DNA of 64,000 bases from Lepidonotus clava (Eukaryota > Annelida > Polychaeta > Phyllodocida > Polynoidae), in assembly GCA_936440205.1 (NCBI GenBank), contig OW387150.1:18326152-18390151 (forward strand). Reading direction: 5' to 3'. The notes beneath the pieces are model-generated. The model saw nothing but the letters and a program-made list of their open reading frames with translations. It made no database searches and was not told the DNA's origin. A program made the translations under genes and the position numbers. Below are positions 20,983-34,084 of this stretch, one piece after another. How positions within the stretch are numbered: the first letter of the stretch is position 1; each line of letters begins with the position of its first letter.

Positions 20983-23900
20983 CTGCAGTTAAAAAGGTAA
21001 AATATACATGTATTAGACGACGATAAGCATGCTTGCATATATATTCAGTCCTCCATTCTACCTTTCTTGAATTTCCATAATTCAGGTTCTCCCTCAAACT
21101 TGAAGGCGTACGCAATGTAACATAATCAAAATACTTGAAACTATATGATTTACATGTCATTTTAGATGTATATAATTATGCAGTGGGGGGGGGGGGGGGT
21201 CCATGATTTAGCTTAGAACTGTTGCATGCTGGCTCATACACACGCACGTTACATTCCTCCTATTGTATTTTAGGTATCCGATAAAAGGTAGGTCGATCTG
21301 TTCTAGATCTAACATAGTAATTATATCAAATATCTATTGTCAAAATCTAATAAGAATTCAAACGTCCATACATCAACATATGTACACTACCTTAACTCCT
21401 AAAATTTCTGATAATCTATAATGTTTTAATGGAAAGATACCAAACATAATCTCACCAAGAGAGCAGCTCCTGAGAAGGTGGCGGCCATGTTGGCGAGTCG
21501 CCCCTTGTAGGGCAGCACCATCTGGTGGTGGATGAGGAACACCAGGCAGAGTAGGGTCAACGTGAGCACCCGCTGAAAGTCGTTAGAGGTCACTGCTGTC
21601 ACCACAATGAGGAGAATCCTGCGCAGGAGGAGGATTCCCGACCAGCACAGGGGTACTGGGCCCAGGTACAACGGTCTGGAGGGACCCTGGAGGGTGTTGT
21701 AGATGCCTGATGCTTCGGCTGTTAATTCCTTAACGTCCTCCTTTTTCGTGCTAATTTTGCTTGCTTTTTCGCTAGTTTCCTCCTCCTTTTCATTTATTTT
21801 ATTCACTTCGCTTACTCTTTTCATATTTTCATTCACTCCGTTCCCATTAGGCCAAAAAGTATCATTTTTCATGTGGCCCCTTTTCTTATTTGGGATCGTG
21901 AAGCGCACCACCCAGGACACCAGGAAGGGTAGTGGCATTAAGAAGGAAACCAGGAACTCCTTATATCCCACCCTGGAGGAGGCCACCAGGGAGGGGCCTA
22001 GGGTGAGAACCAGGGTGAAGGGAATGATCCAGGTGGTGAGGGGGTAGATGAGAATTACATATTGCCACTCCTGAAAACACCTGGTTTCTCCATCAATAAA
22101 CAACACCCGCCTGTCTCTGAGGGTGGTGCACTTTAGTAACCGGAGGCAGTATAGGGATAGTTTCTGGAAGGAGAACATTGACACCAGGACCATTGCACTG
22201 AGAGCTCTCCTCCCCACCCAAGGATACCTCCTCCCCGACCTCCGCTCGTGGCATTTTAGTACCAATAGTACAACAACTATAATGCTGATCATCAGCACAT
22301 AGAAGAGGGTTTTGAAGAGAGTCTTGGAAACAGGAGTTAAGTCTATGAAGGTGCAAATGTCTGAGAGTACCAGGTTAAAGAATTCCACTCTGAACATGAA
22401 AAGGCCAGCAAAGAGGGATTTGAGTTGGAGGATTATTTTGGGAATGTCGCTCTGGTCCTCAAAAGATGTGGGGACGTTTAGTAGTGACGCCTCTTGGAAG
22501 TAATAGAAGAAAATAACAAGGAAAGCGCTTGACTCCCCACTTTCCTGATTTTGTGGGATGCACTTAGGATTTCCTAGGTTGCTGCAGTTTCCTGTGTGTT
22601 CTTTTTGTTTTTCCTGATTGAATATTTCACGTCCTGCAGGCAAGACTTCTACTTCATCTTTAGAATCTCTTGCTGTCTCTTCTTCTGCACGCTTACTATT
22701 CTTGTTTTTGTCATTCGTCATTTCTTTACCCAGCTTTAAAAACAATGTTTTAAAATCGTTTTGAAAGAAAAGGAAAGCCGCATACAGGACGGCCGAAGCT
22801 GTTGCCACTATCAGCACCAATGTGGCGCTGCAGTTCTCGTTGGGTAGACAGGCAGTTGAGAAAAGAGCCTCTGAGTAGCCCCGCTGACACCTAGAACACA
22901 GGGTGCCAGTACGATGCCGGGCACAGGAGTTGTAGGCAGTACAAGTCTCGTTTCTACAGCAGTATGACAGCGGGCACTTGTAGAAATAGACTCTATTATC
23001 ATACACCTGACCCCAGTAGTCTTCCTTGGGGTATAGACCATTTACACAGGTCGCCTCTGGAGGGCATGGGTAGCATGTGATGTGATTGTAACGCACCTCA
23101 GCGGGAACAGAGGTGCGATTTTCCCAGACTTCTAAACTTTCCCCAACCAAACTGTACCGGTTAATGCAAGGTTTGCAGTTCAGCTCCAGTTTGGAATAAA
23201 GTATAAATTGTTCCTCGCCATATTGAAACCTAGCCGAGCTGTTGTGGACTGAAACTCTTGAACCTGTAGGGCATGTGAAGTTCATAGACCTCACAATTGA
23301 CTTTCCATACACCCCTCCGTCCAAGTGAACCCATGATGAGGTGGTGCTTCTTAGGGCATAGTCCACCGTATCCCTTTCTGCTGACATGTTGGTGTTAGTA
23401 ACTACGACAAAGGACTCGTGTGCGAAGACAAGCTCTCCCTGGGTATTTATACTCCCTGTCGAAGTTAGGAAACAATAATCTATGTGTGCGTTTTCATAAG
23501 TCCCTTTGACATAGATAGCTCCTCCTGATTTCCTGGCTACGTTATCAATGAATTGACTGTTGCTAATTGTCAAATCCATGCTGTGCATCATATCTTCCAT
23601 AAAAACGGCCCCGCCCCTTCCGAGTTCATCACTGTTGTGTGTACCGTTATCAGTTACAAAAACAAATTGATTTAGTTCATTAAGGCTGTAGGAATACACT
23701 GAGACATTTGCGTTAGCAGTTTCCAAGATGAAAGGTATGGGAAGTATCCAATTGTGTCCTCCTAAGCTTGATTCTTCTTGAGGTAGAATTCCTGCAGTAT
23801 TCTGGAGAAATTCACTGTTGACCACTGTAATTATTATTTTCTCCTCATATGTGTTGTGCCCGACTGCATTGGAGGATCTTATCCTTGTAGTCCCACCCCC

Positions 23901-26900
23901 CATCAACACTCTGTTTCCTTTGAAGGTATTTTCATATAATACCGCGGAACCATCTAGACCATCTATGGACACTGCCCCGTGGTTCCCATAGAAAGTGTTG
24001 TTCATAATCCTCAATGTAGTAACCTTTGGTTTATAACTCCCACTGTAGGAGGTATATTCTTTTTGTAGATTATTTTTAATCAAAATGGGCGCAAGGGACC
24101 AGGATGCTTCATAAAAATAACGAATCAGTTGATCTTTTGGGTACAGATTCACAAAGGAACATTGTTCTATGTGTATGTATTTACAATAGAAAGGAGCCAT
24201 TACTGTTATGCCGCCTATCTTCGTCTCATTTTGACCATTCCCTTCAAAAACTGTTTCTGAGACGTAAACGGTCATTGAATTAGAAGCAGCCAGAATGAAA
24301 CGCCGATTACTGACGTCACTTCCGGTCATTATGAACTGGACATTCTCACAGGGCACGAGTACATCACGTTCCAAGATGGCTGCCTCCAGCAGAGTTGTGA
24401 CGTCACCAGCTTCACTCATTTCAAAAGTTGTGTTAACTAATTCTAACACCCCAACTCCACAAGCCTGATTGTATGCCATTAGTGAACCAAATACGTCATA
24501 ACTCTTGATCGACAGGTTTTCATTGGCGAACCGTATTGTGCTATGGCCAAAGTTGCAATTACTGATATGAACTGAGGAGTTCATAGCGATTATATCTCCA
24601 GTTTGGAAAGCCAAATTGCTTATGTGAAACAATCCATTCCCGGATAAAATACGCATCCCTGGTATGCCAGTATCACTTTGAAAGTCACAATTCCTCTCCT
24701 CCTCAGTATCTGTTTCCTTATTTTCATCAGATTCACCTTCGTTAAAATCGCCTCCTTTTGTAAGTGTTTCTACGGTGTCCCCCAATGTGGCAGTATTAAG
24801 GACTCCATACGTCCCTCTAAGATATAGAACACGTCCATGGGACGCTGACGTGCACCTGAGCACCACCTGGTGGGAGAAGCTGGAAATGTTGACCGACAGT
24901 TCGAGTGGTTCGTCCATGCAGTGCTCGAGCGGTTGGTCCTGGTTCAGAAACAAGATGACGTCACCAGATTCAAGATGACCGCCCGCCTGGAGGGCTTGGA
25001 TGGAGGGGCAGGGGTTGGTGAAATTACCACATTCCAACGTCCTTCCTCCTCCTCTGCCAATGAACCAGTCTTTGCCTAAAACGTTGAATTGAAAGTAGGA
25101 GTTATAAACAGATATCTTCAAAATATCTCAAAATAAAGTTGTATCTAGGAAAAGTACTTAAACCCATAAACCAGAATTTGAAATTTCAGTTTTCTGTTCA
25201 AAACCCTTTAGTGAATCTTTTAATTGTAATACAATACAATATGCCTAATTGTAATACAACACAATAAAATTTTATGCCAAATAATTAATGAAATGGAAAT
25301 TCAATGCCAGAAAAGAGGATTGTAGTTTGCGCATATTACTATGAGAAGCTTGAATAATAAAATGACATACATAACCTAAAGGAATTTCAAATTCATGTTA
25401 TGCTTTTTCATCAGGAGGATTGGAAACAATAGGGACCTTAACTCTGAGTGTGTATAAAAAATATTTTACTTTTATTATCACCTAATTCCTAGGCAGATCT
25501 GTGAAGATATATCTCTGCCAAACTCTGTATACATACTTACATTGTCGCTAATTTGGGAATTGGCATTAATTTATGGGGGGAACTATCCCCTAGATGTTTC
25601 TCTCTTTTCATCTGCCCTGTCACCTAGTGCATCGGCTTCTCTTCTACTACTAGGAACCAGCGGCCACCTCACCCCTTTATGAGTGGACCTAAACTGAATT
25701 GGGCCCTTCTCCTCTCGGACCACGCTGCACCCACATCGCTGCCGCTCTTCCCCGCCCACCACGCCCAATGGACATCTACTCCCCATTGATGTGACTGATG
25801 ACTAAAGAACCCTATTATTGTAGAAGTAGTAGTAATAGTCTCAACTCTGTACACATTTTATCATCTTCAATTTTATCAATTTAAATGAATTATTACTATT
25901 CATAATCTTTAATCACACTTTCTTATCTTATCTATTTGTCTTATAGTGATTAAAGATATCCAAATAGTGTGTCCCCTATATCAATTGAACCAACCCTATG
26001 GAAGAATTAAGGATATTTGTCATATTCATTGCAAGAACATAAACAGTTTGTTGGGGTCTTTGTATGTTCATTTGCTTATTAGTATTATTAGTATAAGAGG
26101 CAATAATATAGGTTAATGCCCCAAAGTGACAAAAAGGAATTGTCATGGGACGGAACAAGGGCTGCCAGGCTAGTGCTGCTGCACAGGGCGGTCACACTTC
26201 ACTGGTCCCAGCGGTAATCAGTGTTATTAATATTGATGCTGCTTTGCATCAATCATTACAACTGGTGCCTTCAGGGATGTACTACTCTTGATGCTGAGCA
26301 GCAGCAATTATAAGTTTAGGCAAAGTTTAGCTGTGCCCTGGCCCACGGCATCAGTGCAACCAGCAACTGGTGCCTGCAGGGGGAGCATTGCTACTGACGC
26401 ACAACAGGCAAAGTTTAGCTGTGCCATCTGCAGGTTAAAATCCCTTTCCACATACCGGGTTGCTCTTAATCAAAATATAAACAGGTCCCCCTTGTCTCCC
26501 AGTATCAGATGTCCATGTCAGTGTCTGTGACCCCAGAGCTGCCACTAAACCTTCCTCTCCTTACGACCCAATGACCTAGATGATATAGTATTATATAGGT
26601 ATGTATGTATGTGTATACATGTATACTTGATGACTTGTGGATGAAAAGAATCATTTAGGAGGGTTTATTTTCTGACTTTCCCTCTTTAGGGGGACAGGAA
26701 GCGGTGAGGGTGTGTGTGCCTGAGGACCCCGTACATGGTTGTGGGCTTTTGGCGGGACCCTGTGCTTCCCCTCCCGGCCCTTTCTTTCCCTTCCCAGCCC
26801 TTTCTTTCCCCTCCTGACCCTCTTAAAGGCCGTATTCCACATACCAATTTTGATGCTACCGATTTTGTATTTGTTTGGTTTCCTCTGATAAGACATTAAA

Positions 26901-29900
26901 CATTACATGCTAAATACCATTTGAAAGAGAATCATAAACGCTTTCTGATGATATATGACAAGTCCATACTGAACCCTTATTTCCACTGCCGATTTAAAAT
27001 CAGCAGTAAAATTGGCATATGGAATACAGGCTTCAAGGGAGAATATTTCAGGTTGCGAAAAGGAGATGAATTGTGGAAGGAATCTTTTCAAAGTGTTTTA
27101 TGTCGATCTGAGCTCTTTGAAAAGTTTTCAAATTTGAAACATATATGACTCCCAGAATTAGTCAACTATGAGTCAAAACTGACTCTCAGGTTTTAGCCCC
27201 AAGTGAGAATGTACATTAATTTCATGTCAGGAAATTCCGTGACGATTACAACAGTCAGTGAGAGGCCGAATAGAGGCCAAGTCTAATTATAGATACCCCC
27301 TCGGCCGCCTAATCAGCGGGCAAAGGGGCATGATATGTAATCAGCCTTACCACTTCCTGGCCCAATAGGTCACCCCCGGTCAGCCCAGACCATTCGTGCT
27401 GCACTATAGGTCTGCTGACCAAGAAAGGACTGAAAAACTTAGAACTTGTGCTATGCCCTATGATAAAAGCAATGCCATAATATATTTCTGTGAATGTCTA
27501 ACCTATATCTGAGAATTTTCAAACATATTTTCCTTGTGTCCTGGTGGTATATTCAAGTGCTCATAGTTTTATAATCAGATTCCTTTGATCATTTATATAA
27601 AAAAAAAAATCAAATGAACAAAATCTGCCCTTTCTTAACCAGCGGACCTATAGCGTGAGTTGCGCATCAATACAATTAACGCACAGGGATTGACGCCCAC
27701 TTAACCCTGTATGTGAATACTATTAACGCACATGTACAGTGTAGCACATCAATACTATTAACGCACATGTAAATAACCTGCTCTGCGATTTTGGGGCTTA
27801 TTGACAGAGATGGTGAATGTAGATCAAGTCCCAGGCTTTCTAAAAATGTAAAAAGCTCCTTGATATTACTAGTAGAAGCTGAGCTCTGAGCTTCTGGACA
27901 TGATATGGTCAGACACTCAAAATCCATGAAAATTCCATATAAACAGTATCGACAAAATTATAAAGACCTAAATATAGAGTAAAATACGAGCTGCATAAAT
28001 TATAAAATAAACAAAATACTCTAAATTTGGTTCTAATGGAGATAGCTACAAGCTGTTTTTTGCGTAATGTAGCTTAAAGGTTCTACTTATAGATTTTACT
28101 AATTCAAAATTTAGCTCATTTTACCATATTGGGCCATTTCCTCTGTAAATATTGACAATAGACCTATTAAAGTGTATGTTAATAGGCCCCAAATTCGCAG
28201 AGATGGTCACTGTACAGTGTACACTGAAAACACAAAGTCGTCAGAGAGCCACTTTAAAGTTGTCAGAGGGTTGTCATAGGTGACTTTTGGGTTGTCATAG
28301 GTGACTTTTGGGTTGTCATAGGTGACTCATTTCAGGCCATTGATGCTGTGTGACAACCTTGTGACAATCCTTTGACAATTTGGGGGTGATCAGAGGGTTG
28401 TCATTGTGAATTTTGAGGCTGGATGACAACCCAAAGGTTGTCATTTTCTCCCGACTACTTTGGCCAAAAAGGTTGTCAGAGAAGCAAAAACTGAGAATTG
28501 GGTTGTCATAGGGTTGTTACAGAACAAATTGAGAGTCAAAAGTGCTGCCTGACGACCCTAGGGTTGTAAGTGAATGGTGCCTAAAACGACAGCCCAAGGT
28601 TGTCATGGCCTCTGTCTATGTTAAAGTATTGTAAGTGAATGGTGTCAAAAACCATACAACTCATAGGCCTCCTATGTGTAATGGCCATACCTAATAAATT
28701 GTAATAAGATAATAGGAAGCCATTAATATGGACTATGATATCTGCAACATGAAACTATTCATAAATAAGATTTTTTGTATAAAAGACACAGACAACATTG
28801 GGTTGTCGTTTTTGGCACCATTTTGACAACTCTGTGTTTTCAGTGTATAGCACATCAATAAAATTAACACACACAGAGATTGATAATCATTGACGCCTTG
28901 TATTTGAAATACCCTTAACGGACACTGAGGATTCAGCTGCAAAGTGTGACCACTTTAACTCCGTCCCGTGTGTATAGGATCCGCCTTTACTGACAGTGAG
29001 AATGGCAGCTAGTTCTTTCCAAGTTTTAATTTTTAAATCTTTAAAATTTAACCATTTCAACCCTGATCTTCCCATAGTTTCCTACTACTACCAATTGACA
29101 AACTTTCTCCTCTACGCAGTCTAAGTATAGACGTTGTGCAGATGACGTCACAATGCCTTGAGATAGTTCAGACGCCATATTGGTGGTCAATCTAAAAGCA
29201 TTCATAATAATGGTCAAAATCTGTCGTTTTCATCATCTAAAACAAATAAATACTAGACTTTTCTTATCACCATGTGGCTGTGATAAGCATATGTGATCAC
29301 CAAAACGTGATCAAGGCCAATGTACATTAATATAGAGCCACAGAACTTACAGAACCAGGTGGCAGTGGACCACTTAGAAAGATCTTTATTAGTTCAGGAA
29401 GGTCACACATCTAAAGCTAATGGATCGATGGTGGTTTTGAGCGCCAAGTACTAAGTGTCAATTTAGGCAGTTCGATGAATTGTCCTTTACTTTACTTTTG
29501 TCTAGCAGTGGTTGCCAATATCCATCATATAGGGACTATGTATTGCATATTTCTCTGAGTCTTGATAATCCCTAAATATGCAAGATTTGGTGCATATGCC
29601 TAATGAAAACGTTTTGCCTTTTTCACTGCTGCGTTCCATACTTTCATTATTGAGGTGAAACACGAAAGCAATATCATAAAGGCTATGATACCTTTCTCAA
29701 AACGAATGCTTGAAATGATTATAAACATCCATCAAGAATTGTAAAAATAATGGAGATTTCTTGTGTTCATAGCACAGGAACGGATCCAGAGATTTAAAAA
29801 AAAAATGGGGGGGGGGGGGGCCTAATATAGGTTTGGAGGCGCCCCTTCCAAGAGCTAGAATTTTATATTTAAAAAATCTAAATTTGTCAAAAAATAGGGG

Positions 29901-30231
29901 GGGGGGGGGCGTGCCTCAGGCGCCCCTCCCCCCAAATCCGTGCCTGTAGCTCTCAATGGTAAGGCACCGCAAGGAACACACTCTGTTGATAAGGGCATTT
30001 TGATGCAATCATTTCTATAGATATGTGACCAACTCTGCGAATTTGGGAGTTTATATTTTCGGGGTCCATGTGACGTAATTTCTCGTAATCGTGGGGCATA
30101 TATGCACCAAACCTTGCCCTCTATCTGTTTCTATAAATTCCTATTTAAATCAATATGATTAAGATTTTTACGTCCTATTTGAATAAGAAGGCAATCCTTT
30201 ATCAATTCACCAAGTAATTTACAGATTTAGG

Positions 30232-30265
<34 letters not shown>

Positions 30266-30369
30266 CCTTATATATATATATAAGGCCTTATATATATATA
30301 TATATATAAGGCCTTATATATATAAGGCCTATATATATATATATATAAGGCCTTATATATATATATAGG

Positions 30370-30409
<40 letters not shown>

Positions 30410-32947
30410 CCTAAATCTGTAAATACTTGCAGTTTAATTGACACCAACGCCATAGCATTGTTATTAGCCACATTCATGACAAGAACATAAACAGCTTGTA
30501 AAGTCACAGCCTTACTAGTATTAGGGTAAGAGGCAATAGTTTAGATTAAGTTTCAACAGAACGCCAAACGTGAAAAATTTACAGGTATTAACCCTTTCCA
30601 TACCCAGTGACTAATGCCGCATACAAGTATCGGTCTCTGTGTTTGGCAAGGGTTAACACTGACAGCCGCGGACAAGCATGGCAGGCCCATAACCGGGGGG
30701 GGGGGGGGGGACCACCCCTCCCACAAAGGACATTTCGTAAAAAGTTCCACCTTACCTGTAATAAATTATTGGAAAAACCCTAAAAAAAAACTGGAAGAAA
30801 AGAATGAAAAATTCCTCTTGGGGAACATCGCCACCCTCCTTTTAGGTTTAAATTATTGATATTATTAGCAAAAGTTCCACTTAGGGATTTGTACCCCGCC
30901 CCCCAACAGCAGACCCTGGGTACGGGCCTGCGACATGGTGTCTTGTCCTGTGAACCAACCTTTAATGCCTCACAGTGCATGCTATGTTAAATGTTGAATT
31001 AGGTGTCTTTGATGTGTAAAGGTTAATACTTTTTTGCTTTCCATTTTTTTACCATGCAATAACTAATCTTAAAATCGTCATGTGTGTTGAAAGCAATTAT
31101 CTGATAATACAGTAATTCTAGTCAGAAAAATGATGATATCATATTTTTTTATATGTAAAAGGGGTGTACACTTTAAAAAAAACATGTCGAAATGTCATCA
31201 ATGTTTGTCTTGTGATGATGTAAAGTGTAAAACCATAAGTTTCCTGCACAAATAAATATTGCATTATACTCTCCTCCCGGTAACCTGACATTTCATATGC
31301 TTTTAGTTACTATTTTCTGAAAATCTATATATTTTCTATTATTCATGTAAAATGCCCACTGTTTTTAGTATCTACGATAGATTTTTAAAGAAACTAGGCA
31401 TTGTGGTAAGAAAAGGTATGCTAGGCTTATAACTTTTTGTTAAAAATGTCAAGGGTACAAAACTTTATCAGAATTTTTTTTAAAGTAGCCGTTCTATTTA
31501 AAATAAAAGTTATCTGGTAGCAAGAATATGGACAATTTTACAATAATATTTAGAAGGAGGGGGGTATCTATGAGAGATACAGTTGAGCACCGAAAGAGAT
31601 TTCTCAGAAAAGAAAAAACAGAGAAATTATGAACGATCTAACAATAAAACTAAGATATGCTTAATTCTAGTCATCTACAGTCATTATCAAAGGCTGCAGG
31701 GGATGAATACAGCAAAAACGTATCTACGAGAGATGTATCTTTGAGAGATTTTGAAATGATAGATCTACTATGGTCTAGATAGCTAGATAGATCTAAAAGG
31801 GGTCTTCGACTGATATTGTAGCTCCTTTTCATTTTAGTTCGGCCTCTCGCCAGGTCCAGCCGTCCTTCATGGAACAAAAATATTCCTAAGTATATTCAGC
31901 AAGCTACTAGAAACTTAAGACAATATAATGGGATCATCTTCAAGGGAGTATTATCTAAAAATAGTTCATTTGAAAGAAGTGAATTGTTCCAGGTGCGAAG
32001 TGCAGGAATAAGCTGTCACGTGCTGCACGCTCTGAAATTTCAGAAGCTGATTTTAAAAAGCTATCTAAAAATGATATGTTGTTACCAATATTGTAAAAAC
32101 ACCATTTCTTTTGGTTGACCACGTAATAATTGATTATTTCCAATTGTTTAATTGTGATATACCATTGTGAATAGTTACCAATTAACTCCCTGAACTACTT
32201 TAATTAATTGTGGGTGGGTACCTGTCGTTGTCTAGGACTATATTTTTAAACCTATCATGTATGGAATTCATTGGTTGTAACTGACTGCTGAAGCAGCAAT
32301 GAAAACAGGCTGTTGCGTATTTGTATGTTTTAGGATACATAAAATTGAATGATAAAATAAATATAAGAAAAGAATGGGTACTTCGCAAGGAGATTCCGGT
32401 TTGGGTGTGGGATCGCAGTCCAAGCATGAAAATATGAATGGGGCCGTCCATAAATGACTGTAAATATACTTGGAGGCAAATAGTAAGTTGATTATTTATC
32501 CTAAAATTTTCAAAGTACGGTCTGACCTCAACAGAAAATTGCGTTCACTGCTGACAATGAAAGCAATGAAATCGGTCCATCGCACAGCTAACCCCCAGTC
32601 TGTCCACTCCTTGTGTCAAAGGATACGCATCATAGTTCTAAAAAACACGAAGAAAGGGTCTATTTTTGAAAACTTCCCATGTTCTTGTTTCTAGAAAAAA
32701 AGGTACTTTTCCCACCCAAATGTCCGTGATATGGAAAAAAGGGATGTTACTTCTTTGATAATTTGTAATTTAAGGAATAAAGGGTCACAAAACGTCAGCG
32801 TTTTGCAAAAAAAGCTCTATAATTATAGGAAATCCAATTAATAAGAGTACTTTGAGGTACAGGAAAGCAGAAAAGCTGAAGTACTTACTTACCTTGTGTT
32901 ATTACGATAAGGTTTAACATTATAAACAATGTTTGGAGAGTGGTCAT
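20746..32947 (-). CDS. Secreted beta-helix / multi-pass membrane protein, three coding exons
   Basis: Exons 32893-32947, 21456-25075 and 20746-20982 join in phase into about 1303 residues. In order: signal peptide (1-19); a long Asn/Gly-rich region with repeats such as 'NSEFLQNTAG' and 'NVARKSGGAIYVKG', typical of right-handed parallel beta-helix (pectin-lyase-like, Pmp-like) folds (about 20-640); a Cys-rich segment with CKPC, CYPCPPEATC, CPLSYCC and CSRCQRGY (about 650-766); then at least seven hydrophobic membrane segments to the C-terminus, split by two Lys/Glu-rich loops (about 800-860 and 1081-1147) and ending in a short basic cytoplasmic tail. Similar uncharacterised proteins are, from memory, numerous in lancelets and sea urchins. 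Function is unknown; a cell-surface binding or receptor role is inference. Confidence 0.85.
21456..25075 (-). CDS. Main exon of the beta-helix membrane protein
   Basis: A 3620-nt exon from acceptor 'cgttttag' to donor TTG|gtgaga. The open frame continues a few codons past both splice sites, but the sites and the hydrophobic continuity with the next exon favour splicing. It carries the beta-helix, the Cys-rich segment and most membrane helices. One 3.6-kb exon for nearly the whole protein is typical of this lineage-expanded type. Confidence 0.9.
25122..26160. other. Intron 1 of the beta-helix gene, nothing recognised
   Basis: AT-rich intronic sequence with a small GC-rich patch near 25,600-25,770. 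No exon or clear repeat was seen. Confidence 0.4.
26372..26387 (+). promoter_or_regulatory. CTCF-like binding motif
   Basis: gcctgcagggggagca fits the core CTGCAGGGGGnnC of CTCF sites. Nearby, 'ggcaaagtttagctgtgcc' occurs twice (about 26,318 and 26,407). Motif match only. Confidence 0.3.
26826..27033. mobile_element. MITE family B, copy 1
   Basis: A short (~208 bp) element with inverted ends AGGCCGTATTCCACATACC and GGCATATGGAATACAGGCTT. The interior has 'gccgatttaaaatcagc', also present in the copy at 40301-40568. Confidence 0.65.
28222..28845. mobile_element. TA-flanked MITE rich in gttgtca motifs
   Basis: A 624-bp element with ends CACTGAAAACACAAAGTCG and its imperfect complement CTCTGTGTTTTCAGTG, flanked by TA on both sides, as in Tc1/mariner-type insertions. 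The interior carries more than a dozen copies of gttgtca or its complement, with 'ataggtgacttttgg' tandemly repeated at the left. The flanking host sequence 'tagcacatcaat' also occurs at about 27,737, apparently without an insert. Confidence 0.75.
28865..30225. other. Intron 1 of the beta-helix gene, only low-complexity features
   Basis: No exon recognised. Near 29,770-29,940 a G-run/C-run block begins 'ggatccagagattt' and ends in 'caaatccgtgcc', resembling other poly-G blocks near 34,380 and 37,413; it may be a small mobile element with low-complexity core. Confidence 0.4.
30229..30412. repeat. (TA)n array with periodic AAGGCCTT palindromes
   Basis: Alternating TA runs broken at intervals by aaggcctt, so that the whole 180 bp is self-complementary. 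The outer borders 'acagatttaggcctta' and 'aaggcctaaatctgt' are exact inverted repeats, making one large palindrome. Confidence 0.85.
30592..30652. repeat. TTAA-flanked 61-bp stub of the CCCTT family
   Basis: TTAA (30588-30591) is followed by CCCTTTCCATACCC, and GGCAAGGG precedes TTAA (30653-30656). It may be an extreme internal deletion of the TTAA-element family, or chance. Confidence 0.35.
30860..32880. other. Intron 1 of the beta-helix gene, nothing recognised
   Basis: AT-rich sequence without recognised exons or clear repeats. Confidence 0.4.
32893..32947 (-). CDS. Signal-peptide exon of the beta-helix membrane protein
   Basis: ATG at 32945-32947 in a good context (gacaaaATGA) opens 18 codons, MTTLQTLFIMLNLIVITQ, then one base of a Gly codon before donor CAAG|gtaagta. 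This is a typical hydrophobic signal peptide. Its phase fits the GC at the start of the 25075 exon, giving ...ITQGKDWFIGRGGG. The intron between them is 7.8 kb. This exon is too short to appear as an open frame by length. Confidence 0.8.
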
Positions 32948-33789
32948 TTTGTCCTCGCTACTGCTTCCACGGACGCCACTGACCAAATGACCAGTTGACC
33001 GTATGCCGTCATACAGCAACCACGACCAGGTGTCAAAAGTCCATACAGCAGCCTCAAACGGGTTTCAAAAGCCTTGGGGGGGGGGGGGGGGGTCAATAAT
33101 GAATAATGGTTCAATCTGATATGTATTTTCTTGGCAGATACCATCCTTAACGCAAACTATCAAACTGAAATATATTTATGGAAAAGGGGAGTTTATTATT
33201 CAAACCAAAGTATAGCCCCTGTAAAAATGTTCTCCCCAAGAACACAGCTAAAGGTTTAACGATGGATAACGATTTTTCACATTGGATTCATCGTGCCTAT
33301 AGATTGCTTGCTTGCTTAGGTACACTGATGGAAGTTCCTATATTATTTGACACGAGACATACCACATACCACATACATCCACCCTGAATAAGGTATGGAC
33401 TTTGGTAAACGGATCAATCATGAACTCAGGCCCACCTATGCATACCCTGCTATGTACACACTTGGGAACAAAAGGTGTTTAGGGGTGGTTATCTAAGAAT
33501 CTGGGGATACAATAACTGCCGGTAATGTACAAGCTACAAATATGCTTCGGGCTTTCGTAATGCAACGCAACTGTAAAGGGTAAAGGGTAGAGTATGTTTG
33601 TTGAGTGCCCTCCAGCGTTTAGCATGCACTATGCAAGAGCATCGATAGCTGCTCGCCATACATAAGCAGATAAGGGATTAAGGTGTTACGCCTATACGAA
33701 TGTTGTAGATATCTGTTACAAATGACCATGGATTGGTCTAAAGAGGGTTCTAATTTTCAATTGAAAAGTGTGAGAAAGAGTAATAAATG

Positions 33790-33885
33790 TTTATTTTTTC
33801 ATTTTATTTATTTATTTATTTATTTATTCATTCATTTATTTATTTATTTATTAATTTTTATTTTTTTTTTGGGGGGGGGGGGAGG
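33790..33885. repeat. (TTTA)n microsatellite followed by poly-T/poly-G
   Basis: About 18 units of ttta/ttca, then a T run and a G run. Confidence 0.9.
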
Positions 33886-34084
33886 TTTTAATTCTTTACG
33901 CGTGATCTTCCATAGCCTAGCTGAATAGTAGTATAAGATGAAATGGACATGACTGATGGGCAATGGATAGATGTTACAGATTCTTCAAAACATAGTCCAG
34001 AGTCATGTCGATACAAGGAAAAACGATATCTAAAACTTAATTGAGGAATATAACTTGGAATATGAGTAGAGAGGGGGTGTGGAC

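Noticed and set aside
21426-21455. Continuation of the large frame past 21456 to a nearby stop
   Set aside because: A good donor at 21456 joins in phase to an exon that adds a further membrane helix and tail.
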